This document shows, one piece after another, positions 46,826-55,232 of a stretch of 64,000 nt of DNA. Numbering within the stretch: the stretch's first letter is position 1; every line of letters begins with the position of its first letter. The position numbers and the translations under genes are program-made. This stretch comes from an uncultured Sutterella sp. Its GTDB lineage: Bacteria > Pseudomonadota > Gammaproteobacteria > Burkholderiales > Burkholderiaceae_F. The notes under the pieces were generated by a model. The model worked only from the letters and a program-made list of their open reading frames with translations, did no database searches and had not been told where the DNA came from. The stretch is taken from contig UQUS01000002.1 of NCBI GenBank assembly GCA_900544335.1, positions 1 to 64,000 on the forward strand, in the 5' to 3' direction.

Positions 46826-48094
46826 ATGACAATTTCCCTTCCCCCTCTTGAAAAAAACGTACAAGACACATTTGCGGCATTAAAAGCCTCCGATACCGTC
46901 AAAAAAGCCCTGGACCTTGCCCTTGCGGAAGTTGACCGCGGCCTGAAGGAACAAGTTGAACTCTGTGAAATCCCGGCCCCGACCTTTGACGAAGGTAAGC
47001 GCGCTGCCGCCCTCGTCGAACGCCTTAAGGCCTATGGACTAAAAGACGTCACCATCGATGAAATCGGTAACGTTATCGGTCGGCGTCCCGGCAAAGGAAA
47101 CGGTCCGGTCCTTGTTTTAGCCTCTCATATGGATACGGTTTTCCCGGCCGATACCGACGTCACCGTCAAGATCGAAGGCACGCGTTACACGGCCCCGGGC
47201 ATCGGAGACAACTGCTCGGGTCTGCGCGCCCTCTTGCAGGTTTTGCGTTGCTTTAACACACTGAATATTCAGACCGAAGGCGACATTTGGTTTGTCGGAA
47301 CCGTCGGAGAAGAAGGAAACGGCGACATTCGCGGCTCCAAGTACCTGTGCGCCCACTACCCGATTGACGGTTTTATTGCCGTGGACGGGACAGACATCAA
47401 CCGTGTCTTAAAGGGAGCCACAGGCTCTCACCGTTGGCTTTTATCCGTTGACGGTCCCGGTGGACACTCGTTCTTGCGTTTCGGGAAAAATCCGAGTGCG
47501 ATTCACGCTGTCTGCATCGCCGGCGCCCGCGTCGCCCATATCAAGGTCCCGGAGACCCCGAAAACAACCTTTACCATCGGAACGATTTCCGGCGGCACGA
47601 CGGTCAATGCCATTGCCGCCCACTGCGAAGTTCAGGTGGACATGCGAAGCGTTGACAACAAGGAACTCGTTAAACTCGAATCGACAATCCTAAAAGCCTT
47701 TGAAGACGCCGTTGAGGAAGAAAATGCCATTTGGGGTGTCACGGACGACGCTTTAAAACTTAAACTCACCAAGACTCAAATCGGCATGCGTCCGGCCGGA
47801 GTGCGTCCCGATACGTGCCCTGTTTTGCAGTGCTCGCGCGCCGCACAAGAGGCTTTAGGTATCGAATTAACGCGCTATGACATGGCTTCGACCGATGCCA
47901 ATGCTCCGATGAGTCACGATATTCCGGCAACGTGCCTCGGCTCGGGTGGAAAAGACGTCGGCGAGCACTCGCTCAAAGAGTACTTCGAAGCCGTCGATAC
48001 GCATTTGGGACCCCAGCTTGTGTTCCTGGCTACGGCAGCCCTTGTCGGTATTGACGGAAACGCTCCGATCCTGACCGTGCGCAAAAAGGCCTAA
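46826..48094 (+). CDS. M20-family peptidase, peptidase T-like
   Basis: A 422-residue binuclear-zinc peptidase. Metal ligands are visible as the His in ASHMDTVFPAD, the Asp in GIGDNCSGLRALL and the Glu pair in VGTVGEEGNGDIRG, which also contains the catalytic base. A dimerisation domain follows with GPGGHSF. Members of this group remove residues from di- or tripeptides, or act as carboxypeptidases; the exact substrate is open. I chose the ATG with AGGA eight bases before it. It is cytoplasmic, with no signal peptide. Confidence 0.88.
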   Translation: MTISLPPLEKNVQDTFAALKASDTVKKALDLALAEVDRGLKEQVELCEIPAPTFDEGKRAAALVERLKAYGLKDVTIDEIGNVIGRRPGKGNGPVLVLASHMDTVFPADTDVTVKIEGTRYTAPGIGDNCSGLRALLQVLRCFNTLNIQTEGDIWFVGTVGEEGNGDIRGSKYLCAHYPIDGFIAVDGTDINRVLKGATGSHRWLLSVDGPGGHSFLRFGKNPSAIHAVCIAGARVAHIKVPETPKTTFTIGTISGGTTVNAIAAHCEVQVDMRSVDNKELVKLESTILKAFEDAVEEENAIWGVTDDALKLKLTKTQIGMRPAGVRPDTCPVLQCSRAAQEALGIELTRYDMASTDANAPMSHDIPATCLGSGGKDVGEHSLKEYFEAVDTHLGPQLVFLATAALVGIDGNAPILTVRKKA

Positions 48095-48122
48095 GCGCTT
48101 TCAATTGGAATTCGGTAGCATG

Positions 48123-48154
48123 GACCCGGCAGAGTTTCTGTCGGGTCTTTCTTT
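48123..48154 (+). terminator. Terminator after the peptidase T-like gene
   Basis: Nine pairs (48123-48131 with 48139-48147), a seven-base loop, then TTTCTTT. Confidence 0.85.
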
Positions 48155-48330
48155 ATGTCCGTACGCCCCGCAAATCGAAATCCGACCTTTTGATTTTTAT
48201 CGCACAAAGACTTTTTCACCTTAAAAACGCAAAACCCCTTGTGGCATAAGGCTTTAAGGGGCAAAAAACTTCGTTTTTGTGTAGTGCAACGTTTTCTGAC
48301 TTTATCACCTCAAAAGCAACTAACTCCTTG

Positions 48331-48389
48331 ATTCACAATGGTTTTCAGGCTAAAAATTTTCATTTGGCGTAGCCCGAAAACTTGTGAAT
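48331..48389. repeat. Long imperfect inverted repeat
   Basis: The arms ATTCACAATGGTTTTCAGGC and its near-complement GCCCGAAAACTTGTGAAT differ by a two-base bulge and one mismatch. The arms are about 20 bases long, around a 19-base A+T-rich loop. Confidence 0.7.
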
Positions 48390-48419
48390 TAACGGGACAC
48401 CTCTAACGGCGCGCCCATG

Positions 48420-48456
48420 AAAAAAACCGACCTTCCCGCATCGAGAAGATCGGCTT
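48420..48456 (-). terminator. Terminator after brnQ
   Basis: On the minus strand, CCGATCTT pairs with AAGGTCGG (one G-T pair) followed by a run of T, about 20 bases after the brnQ stop. Confidence 0.8.
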
Positions 48457-48476
48457 TAAACGACCTTACAATCCGA

Positions 48477-49805
48477 TTACTTAGCAATCGGCTTAATGGT
48501 CTTCCAGAACAGTCCGACAATGGCACCGGCGACGGCAAAGGAAATCCAGCCTAAACCGGAGGAGTACAGCGGAACCGTCTCATGCAAGAAGGAACCGAGG
48601 TTTCCGAGAGAAACATTCGCCGTCTCAAGGCCGCTGATTAAGGCCATCACGAAGGTAAAGGCCATCGTGCAGACATACACGCACTGACGTCCGTCAAACC
48701 AGTTATGCATGAAAGCTAACGCCATTAAGGCCATGCACAGCGGGTAAATGAACATCAGAACCGGAATCGTCGAGACGATGATGGTCTTTAATCCGAACAG
48801 GCCGATTAAGTACGACACAACGCAGAAGAGGGCCGCCCAAGTCACGTAGGACAATTTCCCCGTTAACTTCTGAAAATAGGCAGCGCAGCACGTAACAAGT
48901 CCGACAGCCGTCGTCAGGCAGGCAAGGAGCACGATGGCGGCAAGCAGCAGGGCACCGGAATTTCCGAAGAGCACCTTGGCACTTTCGGCCAGAACCGGAG
49001 CTCCGGTTTCCTGCATGCCGATAGCCGTGACACTCTCGGCGCCGATTTTAGCCACAAAGATATAGATAACGGCAAGAAGGAAGCCGGCTAACAAACCGCT
49101 CTTGTAAACCTGCTTGACCACAGCACCCTTTTCGACAACACCCGACTCTTTAACCGCCGAAATCACGAGCACGGCGAAAATCAGGGACGCGATGGCATCA
49201 AGGGTGTTGTAGCCGTCCAAAACACCCTGAATAGTCGCAATCGTCGGAGTAGCATAGGCCTTGGAAGCTGCCTGGGGTTCGCCCATCGGGACCACGAAGG
49301 ACTGCAGAATAAACAGACCGAGAGTCAAAACAAGGGCAGGCGTCAGTAACTTGCCGACGCGGTCCACGAGTTTAGACGGAGTGGCCGAGAGCCAGAACGT
49401 GATGACAAAGAAGATAGCCAGGAAAACCGGCAAAGCGATTTCAAAGCTCCCTTCGGGTAGGAAGGGGCGCACGGCGATTTCGAACGAAACCGTTCCTGTA
49501 CGCGGAACAGCAAAGCACGGTCCGATGGCCATGTAACTGATAATCGTGTAAAAGAGACCGTACAAGGGATGAACGCGGCTCGCAAGCTCCTGCAGACTGC
49601 GGCAACCCGAATAGCCCATCGCCATGACACCCAATACCGGCAAGCCTACGCCCGTAATGCAGAAGCCCAAAAGGGCCCACCATGTATTCACGCCGGCACT
49701 TTGCCCCATCGCTGCGGGGAAAATCAAGTTACCAGCGCCGAAAAAGAGTGCAAAGAGCATCAGTCCGATGGCTATATAACGATTTCCATTACTTTTTGTT
49801 GACAT
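48477..49805 (-). CDS. brnQ: Branched-chain amino acid carrier BrnQ (LIVCS family)
   Basis: A sodium-coupled importer of leucine, isoleucine and valine. The 442-residue protein has about twelve hydrophobic helices and the family opening GLMLFALFFGAGNLIFPAAMGQ, followed by GPCFAVPRTGTVSFEIA and GVLDGYNTLDAIASL. Together with the azlCD exporter pair, this strain can both import and export branched-chain amino acids. A leader of about 190 bases with several short hairpins lies upstream; it is discussed in the findings. Confidence 0.95.
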   Translation of the reverse strand: MSTKSNGNRYIAIGLMLFALFFGAGNLIFPAAMGQSAGVNTWWALLGFCITGVGLPVLGVMAMGYSGCRSLQELASRVHPLYGLFYTIISYMAIGPCFAVPRTGTVSFEIAVRPFLPEGSFEIALPVFLAIFFVITFWLSATPSKLVDRVGKLLTPALVLTLGLFILQSFVVPMGEPQAASKAYATPTIATIQGVLDGYNTLDAIASLIFAVLVISAVKESGVVEKGAVVKQVYKSGLLAGFLLAVIYIFVAKIGAESVTAIGMQETGAPVLAESAKVLFGNSGALLLAAIVLLACLTTAVGLVTCCAAYFQKLTGKLSYVTWAALFCVVSYLIGLFGLKTIIVSTIPVLMFIYPLCMALMALAFMHNWFDGRQCVYVCTMAFTFVMALISGLETANVSLGNLGSFLHETVPLYSSGLGWISFAVAGAIVGLFWKTIKPIAK

Positions 49806-49998
49806 GTGTTTATTACCAGAAAAACCACCCCTACTTAATCCCTCCGGGGGCGTAAAAGAGAAAAAACCGGCAAAAGCGCCTTAGAAAACAAGAGACTCCG
49901 ACGGGAGCCCCTCATTTGTAATCAATTGTATCCCCGAATTCAAGGCACAATTGTCTTATCGGAATTGACAGATATCAAATATTCCCTTGCTAAGGGTA

Positions 49999-50032
49999 CA
50001 AAAAACCGCTTCCCTGCGCACAAGGAAGCGGT
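49999..50032 (-). terminator. Terminator of tRNA-Met
   Basis: Read on the minus strand, ACCGCTTCC (50032-50024) pairs with GGAAGCGGT (50013-50005), nine pairs, then a run of six T, starting ten bases after the tRNA 3' end. Confidence 0.9.
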
Positions 50033-50041
50033 CTGAAAATC

Positions 50042-50118
50042 TGGTGGCGCATCACGGATTCGAACCGCGGACACAAGGATTATGATTCCTCTGCTCTAAC
50101 CGACTGAGCTAATGCGCC
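50042..50118 (-). tRNA. tRNA-Met (anticodon CAT), elongator type
   Basis: A 77-base cloverleaf with encoded CCA. The acceptor is GGCGCAT/ATGCGCC, the anticodon stem GAGGA/TCCTT, and the loop ATCATAA. The anticodon CAT could also mark a lysidine-modified tRNA-Ile. The GAATCATAATCC anticodon region and the overall sequence resemble betaproteobacterial elongator tRNA-Met. It lacks the initiator features. Confidence 0.88.
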
Positions 50119-50129
50119 GAGGAGCACGG

Positions 50130-50158
50130 ATTATTTCAAAGCACACCGTGTTTGTCAA
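50130..50158 (-). promoter_or_regulatory. Promoter of tRNA-Met
   Basis: On the minus strand TTGACA (50158-50153) and AATAAT (50135-50130) are 17 bases apart, 11 bases before the tRNA. The -35 box overlaps the stop codon of mlaB. Confidence 0.75.
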
Positions 50159-50430
50159 TTATCACGCACGATTATTCTGTCAAATAGGCTCCTGACCCCA
50201 TACAAAACAAGGAGTGATTCAAGCGATGACGGCACGTGCGCAATCTGCAATGTCAGACCTTTCTCCTTGGCATAGCGCTCCCAGGAAAGTAGAACCGATA
50301 CGGCAGAAGAATCCGCACGCGTGACAGCGGAAAGATCTATGCTCGTATCGCCCGAATCCATCGCCGCAATCCCTTCTTTTTTGAGGGCTGCCACGTTTGC
50401 AAGCGTCATGGTTTTTTCAAGAAGCCGCAT
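50155..50430 (-). CDS. mlaB: STAS-domain protein MlaB of the phospholipid transport complex
   Basis: A 91-residue STAS domain, the small cytoplasmic partner of the MlaFE ABC transporter. The STAS core SIDLSAVTRADSSAVSVLLSW contains the Ser/Asp-rich loop. It is the last gene of the mla operon, three bases after mlaC. In E. coli MlaB stabilises MlaF. Similarity is modest, so position in the operon is part of the evidence. Confidence 0.87.
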   Translation of the reverse strand: MRLLEKTMTLANVAALKKEGIAAMDSGDTSIDLSAVTRADSSAVSVLLSWERYAKEKGLTLQIAHVPSSLESLLVLYGVRSLFDRIIVRDN

Positions 50431-50433
50431 TCC

Positions 50434-51054
50434 CTAGGCTCCCGCGTTTTTCTTTTCCAACTCGGCAATCAATCCCTCGATACCCGAAGAATTGACAATC
50501 CCGGCAAATTGATTGCGGTAGTTGTCCACTAGCCAAATGCCTTCGACGTTTACGTCAACGATGTACCAAAGCCCTTTGACTTTCTTGAGCCGGTAATCGA
50601 GGTGAATATCCGGCTTTCCGGCCTCAACGAGCACCGTGCGTACGAGAGCATCTTTGTCTGTGGGTTTTAAACGGCTCGGTGCGAGTTCGGCCTTTTGATT
50701 TTTAACGGCCGAAAGTGCTCCGGAGTAAACGCGAATCAACTGTTCACGAAATAGGTCCTGCAGTTTTGCTCTTTGCTCGGGTGTTGCGGTGCGCCATTTC
50801 GGCCCGACGCACATGCGCGTCATGCGCAAAAAATCCACGGTCGGCATCACAACATCGTTCACAAAAACATGAACGCGACCGAAGTCACCCGCTGCCAACT
50901 TGGCATCACCGCGAATCAAATCGAGGACTTGATTGCTAATCGAAAGAACCCATTGATTCGGATCGCCGGATTGTTCTTGGGAAAAAGCCGATATGGGACC
51001 GAAAACCAAAAGCCCGGCCGCGACTGTCAACAAACTTCTGCGACTCAGTAACAT
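50434..51054 (-). CDS. mlaC: Periplasmic phospholipid-binding protein MlaC
   Basis: The soluble carrier that moves phospholipid between the MlaA complex in the outer membrane and MlaFEDB in the inner membrane. The 206-residue protein has an N-terminal signal peptide (RRSLLTVAAGLLVFGPISAFS) and the family region MRMCVGPKWRTATPEQRAKL-like block and LYDVNVEGIWLV-type ending (VDVNVEGIWLVDNYRNQF). A GGAGG site favours this ATG; a GTG one codon earlier, overlapping the mlaA stop, is equally in frame. Confidence 0.93.
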   Translation of the reverse strand: MLLSRRSLLTVAAGLLVFGPISAFSQEQSGDPNQWVLSISNQVLDLIRGDAKLAAGDFGRVHVFVNDVVMPTVDFLRMTRMCVGPKWRTATPEQRAKLQDLFREQLIRVYSGALSAVKNQKAELAPSRLKPTDKDALVRTVLVEAGKPDIHLDYRLKKVKGLWYIVDVNVEGIWLVDNYRNQFAGIVNSSGIEGLIAELEKKNAGA

Positions 51055-51800
51055 CACATTTCCTCCGAATCCTCATCTTCAAACTCGTCGACGGCAAACG
51101 ATTCGTTTTCATCGCCTGACCCGATAGCTTTGCGCCGATTTCCCAGATACGCCTCGCGCGTCATCACGTACGGGTCAACGGAAGCTTTAACCGTATCGGT
51201 CAGTGGCAAAAGACTCGTGCGAACGTCAACGGCCCGCAATCCCGACGTTCCCCACCGAATCCAAGCGTGATCGACATAAGTGACCGGATGTGCAGCCAAA
51301 TCCACGGCAAGCGAGGGCGCATCACGCACACTCGAAGGTCCGAAAAACGGCAACACCAAATAGGGTCCCGAAGGAACCCCCCACACGCCGAGCGTTGTTC
51401 CGAATCCTTGCTCGCGCGGCGCCACGCCGGCCACCGTCCCGGCCACGTCGAAAATTCCACCCAAGCCGAATACCGTATTCACAATCAACCGGTACAGCGA
51501 TGCGGCGGCGCCGTCAAGATTTCCCTGCAACGCATTGTTCAAGAAATTTTTCGGTTCGCCGAGGTTGGAAAACACATTGAAAATGCCTTCACGCACCGGA
51601 TTGGGAACGGCCGAGCGATACCCGCGTGCCACCGGTTCCATTACATACTCATCGACCGTGTCGTTAAAGGCCGCCGTATTCCGGTTGAGTTTTTCCCACG
51701 GGTCGTCCGGATTCTCGCCGGCTCCGGGCGGAATCTGAGCGCATCCGACAAGGAAAGCCGCCGCGCAAAGCACGAGGATTTTGCTACGTTGTTTTGTCAT
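51054..51800 (-). CDS. mlaA: Outer-membrane lipoprotein MlaA (VacJ)
   Basis: MlaA removes misplaced phospholipid from the outer leaflet. The 248-residue precursor has a lipobox LVGC near residue 20. The MlaA core follows: NPDDPWEKLNRNTAAFNDTVD, then NFLNNALQGN and GLGGIFDVAG, and a hydrophobic ending before YVMTREAYLGNR. The C-terminus is a strongly acidic tail (EDEDSEE). In E. coli mlaA is unlinked; in betaproteobacteria it commonly sits inside the mla operon, as here. Confidence 0.94.
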   Translation of the reverse strand: MTKQRSKILVLCAAAFLVGCAQIPPGAGENPDDPWEKLNRNTAAFNDTVDEYVMEPVARGYRSAVPNPVREGIFNVFSNLGEPKNFLNNALQGNLDGAAASLYRLIVNTVFGLGGIFDVAGTVAGVAPREQGFGTTLGVWGVPSGPYLVLPFFGPSSVRDAPSLAVDLAAHPVTYVDHAWIRWGTSGLRAVDVRTSLLPLTDTVKASVDPYVMTREAYLGNRRKAIGSGDENESFAVDEFEDEDSEEM

Positions 51801-51802
51801 AG

Positions 51803-52276
51803 TTATTTGTCCAATCCGCCCTTTTCGGCCGATTGATACAAGAACTGTCCGATGAGGTTTTCAAGAACAACAGCCGACTGCGTGCGTTCGGCAACCGACC
51901 CGTCTTTCCAGTTTTCATCCTCACCGCCGGCCGAAATCCCGATGTACTGCTCACCGAGTAGTCCCGAAGTCAAAATCTTCAGTGAACTATCGACAGGAAA
52001 TAGGTAGCGGCTATCCACGGAAATCTCGACCTTAGCTTGGAACGTTTCCTGATCGAATGTCACGGACTTGACGCGACCGACGACAACACCGGCACTCTTG
52101 ACGGAAGCCCGAGGTTTTAAGCCGCCGATATTGTCAAAACGCGCCGTGACCGTGTAGGTATGGGCATTGACGTTCAGGTTGCCTAGATTGGCCGCCTGAA
52201 GCGCAGAAAACACGAATGCTGCAAAGCCGAGCACAATAAACAGACCGACCATCAATTCTAAATTTAACCGTTTCAT
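51803..52276 (-). CDS. mlaD: MCE-domain protein MlaD
   Basis: An inner-membrane anchored substrate-binding subunit that forms a hexameric ring. The 157-residue protein has one N-terminal helix (LELMVGLFIVLGFAAFVFSA) and one MCE domain (YTVTARFDNIGGLKPRASVK, then GLLGEQYIGISAGG). I chose the ATG opening MKRLNLELM, which has GAGGCG eight bases upstream; the frame continues six codons back into mlaE. Confidence 0.93.
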   Translation of the reverse strand: MKRLNLELMVGLFIVLGFAAFVFSALQAANLGNLNVNAHTYTVTARFDNIGGLKPRASVKSAGVVVGRVKSVTFDQETFQAKVEISVDSRYLFPVDSSLKILTSGLLGEQYIGISAGGEDENWKDGSVAERTQSAVVLENLIGQFLYQSAEKGGLDK

Positions 52277-52286
52277 GGAAAACGCC

Positions 52287-53081
52287 TCAAACAACCGTGA
52301 ACATGAACGCCGTCATGATGAAATCCAAACCTAAAACCAACAGGGAGCTGACGACAACCGTACGCGTTGTCGCACGCGAAACCCCGTCGGGTGTCGGACG
52401 CGCGCTGTAGCCCTGGAAAAGTGCCACAAGACCGACGGCAATGCCGAAAACAACAGCCTTGAACATGCCGTTCAAAATGTCGTGGAAGACATCAACACTG
52501 CCTTGCATCTGCGACCAAAATGCCCCGTCGTCGCATCCGATTAAACCAACACCGACCACCCAAGCCCCGAAAATGCCGATGGCCGAGAAGATAATGGCCA
52601 AAATCGGCATCGAAATCACCGACCCGACAAAGCGCGGAACAATAATGCGTCGCATGGGGTCAACGCCCATCATTTCCATCGCTGCAAGTTGCTCGCCGGC
52701 TCGCATCAAACCGATTTCCGCCGTCAGCGACGTTCCGGCTCGCCCGGCGAATAAAAGCGCCGTGACAACCGGACCCAATTCACGCATCAGCGACAAGGCC
52801 ACGACAACGCCCAAGGCCTGCTCGCTTCCGAACTGCACGAGTGTCACATAGCCCTGTAAACCGAGCACGAATCCGACAAACAGACCGGAAACGGAAATAA
52901 TAATCAGCGAATAATTGCCGATGAAATGAATCTGCTGAGCGATTAAAAAGAAGCGCCGGAGCGACGCCGGAACAAGGCGCAAAACATGCCAGGAAAAAAA
53001 ACCGAATTCGCCGATAGCCTGCGTTTGCTTAATTGCCACGCGGCCGATTGCGCTTAAAAAAGAAATCACCGCGTCAATCAT
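52287..53081 (-). CDS. mlaE: Phospholipid ABC transporter permease MlaE
   Basis: The permease of the Mla system. The 264-residue protein has about six helices and the MlaE motifs GFVLGLQGYVTLVQFG, RELGPVVTALLFAGRAGTSLTAEIG and MEMMGVDPMRRIIVPRF. It overlaps mlaF by eight bases and is followed by mlaD after ten bases. Confidence 0.95.
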   Translation of the reverse strand: MIDAVISFLSAIGRVAIKQTQAIGEFGFFSWHVLRLVPASLRRFFLIAQQIHFIGNYSLIIISVSGLFVGFVLGLQGYVTLVQFGSEQALGVVVALSLMRELGPVVTALLFAGRAGTSLTAEIGLMRAGEQLAAMEMMGVDPMRRIIVPRFVGSVISMPILAIIFSAIGIFGAWVVGVGLIGCDDGAFWSQMQGSVDVFHDILNGMFKAVVFGIAVGLVALFQGYSARPTPDGVSRATTRTVVVSSLLVLGLDFIMTAFMFTVV

Positions 53082-53886
53082 GGCTTGTTCCCAAAAAATC
53101 GTCCTGAATCGGAACGGCCGGATAATGAAACCGCACGGGACCGTCGGGTGTTGCCTTCAAGAACTGCCGCACAAAGGGATCTTCGGAGCGACCGAGTTCC
53201 TCGGGAGTGCCTTCGCCGGCAACTCGCCCTTCGTTAATCATATAAACGTAATCGGCAATCGCAAAGGTTTCGGCCACATCGTGCGTCACGATAATCGCCG
53301 TAGCCCCGAGCGCATCGGTCAGTCGCCGAATCAGGCGCGATGTGACGGACATGGAAATCGGATCGAGACCCGCGAAGGGCTCGTCATACATAATGAGCTG
53401 AGGGTCAAGCGCAATGGTTCGCGCTAGAGCGACACGCCGAGCCATACCGCCGGAAATTTCCGCCGGCATCAGGTGCGCCGTTCCGCGTAGCCCGACGGCG
53501 TTTAATTTCAAAAGCACCAAATCGCGGATGGTTTCCTCATCCAAATTCGTTCTTTCCCGAAGCGGAAATGCCACGTTTTCAAAGACCGATAGGTCCGTAA
53601 ACAATGCCCCGAACTGAAAAAGCATCCCCATGCGTTCACGCATGGCATAAAGCGACGTTTCGTTTAAGGGGTCAACAACGTTTCCGTCAAACACAATGCG
53701 CCCGGTCCAAGGAACAAGCAACCCTCCGATTAACTTCAGAAGCGTTGTTTTCCCCATACCGGAGCCGCCCATGATGGCCACGACCTTGCCTCGGCCGAAA
53801 CGCATGGTCACCTGGTTTAATATGACCCGCTTTCCGTACCCGAACGTCACGTCGTCAATGAGCAAAAAAGAATCGTCGCTCGACAT
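53074..53886 (-). CDS. mlaF: Phospholipid ABC transporter ATPase MlaF
   Basis: The ATPase driving the MlaFEDB complex. Walker A is GGSGMGKTT at about residues 40-48, the signature is EISGGMARRVALARTIA (the alternative SGGMARR form typical of MlaF), and Walker B is LIMYDEPFAGLDP. The 270-residue length is standard. First gene of the operon, which runs mlaF-mlaE-mlaD-mlaA-mlaC-mlaB. Confidence 0.95.
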   Translation of the reverse strand: MSSDDSFLLIDDVTFGYGKRVILNQVTMRFGRGKVVAIMGGSGMGKTTLLKLIGGLLVPWTGRIVFDGNVVDPLNETSLYAMRERMGMLFQFGALFTDLSVFENVAFPLRERTNLDEETIRDLVLLKLNAVGLRGTAHLMPAEISGGMARRVALARTIALDPQLIMYDEPFAGLDPISMSVTSRLIRRLTDALGATAIIVTHDVAETFAIADYVYMINEGRVAGEGTPEELGRSEDPFVRQFLKATPDGPVRFHYPAVPIQDDFLGTSHD

Positions 53887-53957
53887 TGCTACACAAACTG
53901 AATTAAGGTTCAGGCAATCTTACCATAGGAGTCAGGCAAGCTAAATGCTTTGCCCGA

Positions 53958-54434
53958 CTAGGCAAGTCCGACCGGAGCAAACCGCACACAACGCGCAATC
54001 CCGAGTTCTTTCAGGCGAGCGTCGTCCGAGGGCACGGTCACAAAGCAAGAGGCTACATTTTCCGGGCATTCGATGGCTCGCCGAACCGTCAAATCCACAA
54101 AAACCCATTCTGTTGCAGCAACACAACAGAGCTTGCCGTGGTTTTTCATCGCATAGCGACGGAAACTACGTCCGTGCTGATAACTCTGAATCCATGTGTA
54201 GATCTCAATAGTGTCATTTAACACACACGGTCTTAGATACTCAATCCAGTGCTCGCGAGCCATCCAAGCCGCGCCGAGTTTTAAATAGTCCTGTGTCGAC
54301 CAGCCGTTTTGGGCGGAAGCCGTCGTTGCCGCTTCCTCGACCCATCTGAGGTAAACGCGGTTATTGACGTGATTGAGAACATCGATGTCTTGAGGGCCGA
54401 CCTGAACTTCGTATTGAACAATGTCAATTGTCAT
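53958..54434 (-). CDS. Acyl-CoA thioesterase (hotdog fold, 4HBT-like)
   Basis: A 158-residue hotdog-fold protein. The 4HBT-type signature is QDIDVLNHVNNRVYLRWVEEA, with the catalytic-type Asp and Asn near DVLNHVNN, and WMAREHWIEYLRPCVLNDTIEIYTW follows. It should hydrolyse an acyl or aryl-CoA thioester; the substrate is unknown. It follows plsC on the same strand by 15 bases, which suggests a link to lipid metabolism. Confidence 0.87.
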   Translation of the reverse strand: MTIDIVQYEVQVGPQDIDVLNHVNNRVYLRWVEEAATTASAQNGWSTQDYLKLGAAWMAREHWIEYLRPCVLNDTIEIYTWIQSYQHGRSFRRYAMKNHGKLCCVAATEWVFVDLTVRRAIECPENVASCFVTVPSDDARLKELGIARCVRFAPVGLA

Positions 54435-54449
54435 AATGGATTTGCTTTT

Positions 54450-55232
54450 TTATTTTGTCTGAGCCAAAGGATCGGCAATGCCGAGTTTGGCCGAAAGAGC
54501 TGCACTGGTTTCCGCACAGAGTACGTGCCGATTTGTCGCCGTCAGTGTCGGCAGGATATGAACCGTGACCGATAAGCCTTGCGTGCACAAAATTGTCCAC
54601 AAGCGCGTAAAGAGCGGCTCATGTCCGGTCCACGCCGGAATACTGCTCGGAACTCCGTCTTTTTTGTATTGAATCAAAAGAGGAACCGTCAGAGCCCCAG
54701 TCACGGCTGCCGCTTCAAAAAGATTGGAGTGCAGCTTTAAAAGTCCTTGGCCGTTTGACGTTGTGCCTTCCGGGAACACCAAAACGTTTCTCCCCTGCCT
54801 TAAGGCCGCCTCCATCGATTCGGCGATACCGATGAGAGCACGTTTGTTACTGCGATCGATGTAAATCGTTCCGACGGCACTGGCAATGCGCCCCAAAACA
54901 GGCCAATGCCCGATTTCCGCTTTGGCTACAAATCCGGCCGGTAAAACCGCATCGATGACAAAGGGGTCTAAAAACGTCACGTGATTGGAAACCAGAAGGC
55001 GCCCCAAAGAATCGGGCGTAATGCCCGAGTCAAAGGCCTCGGGACAGTTAAGAGTCCCTTCGTGCTCAATCCGAATTCCGATCATGCGCGGCAAGCGCCC
55101 GGCCCAGACACGAATAATGCGCCCGCGCTTCATGGAATCTGCTCCGGGCAAAACGAATGCCACCGTCCACAAACACCCGATGATGTAAAGGCCGATTTTG
55201 ATTAACCGATAAATGCCGAGTAAAAAATTCAT
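54450..55232 (-). CDS. plsC: 1-acyl-sn-glycerol-3-phosphate acyltransferase (PlsC family)
   Basis: Makes phosphatidic acid from lysophosphatidic acid at the inner membrane. The catalytic motif is the His in SNHVTFLDPF (HX4D), the substrate motif is LVFPEGTTSNG, and an N-terminal membrane helix is present. The 260-residue protein starts at an ATG that overlaps the ruvX stop by four bases (ATGA); the frame runs 12 codons further into ruvX. Confidence 0.92.
   Translation of the reverse strand: MNFLLGIYRLIKIGLYIIGCLWTVAFVLPGADSMKRGRIIRVWAGRLPRMIGIRIEHEGTLNCPEAFDSGITPDSLGRLLVSNHVTFLDPFVIDAVLPAGFVAKAEIGHWPVLGRIASAVGTIYIDRSNKRALIGIAESMEAALRQGRNVLVFPEGTTSNGQGLLKLHSNLFEAAAVTGALTVPLLIQYKKDGVPSSIPAWTGHEPLFTRLWTILCTQGLSVTVHILPTLTATNRHVLCAETSAALSAKLGIADPLAQTK

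Larger units (their letters stand above)
48095..48476. other. Intergenic region with several hairpins between a peptidase gene and brnQ
   Basis: No gene is supported here. Besides terminators at each end it holds a CCCCTT/AAGGGG hairpin around 48236-48261, and a long imperfect inverted repeat (48331-48351 with 48371-48389) around a 19-base loop. Part of the latter resembles a motif after ruvB. Whether these are a small RNA, a protein-binding site or a repeat family cannot be decided by eye. Confidence 0.55.
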
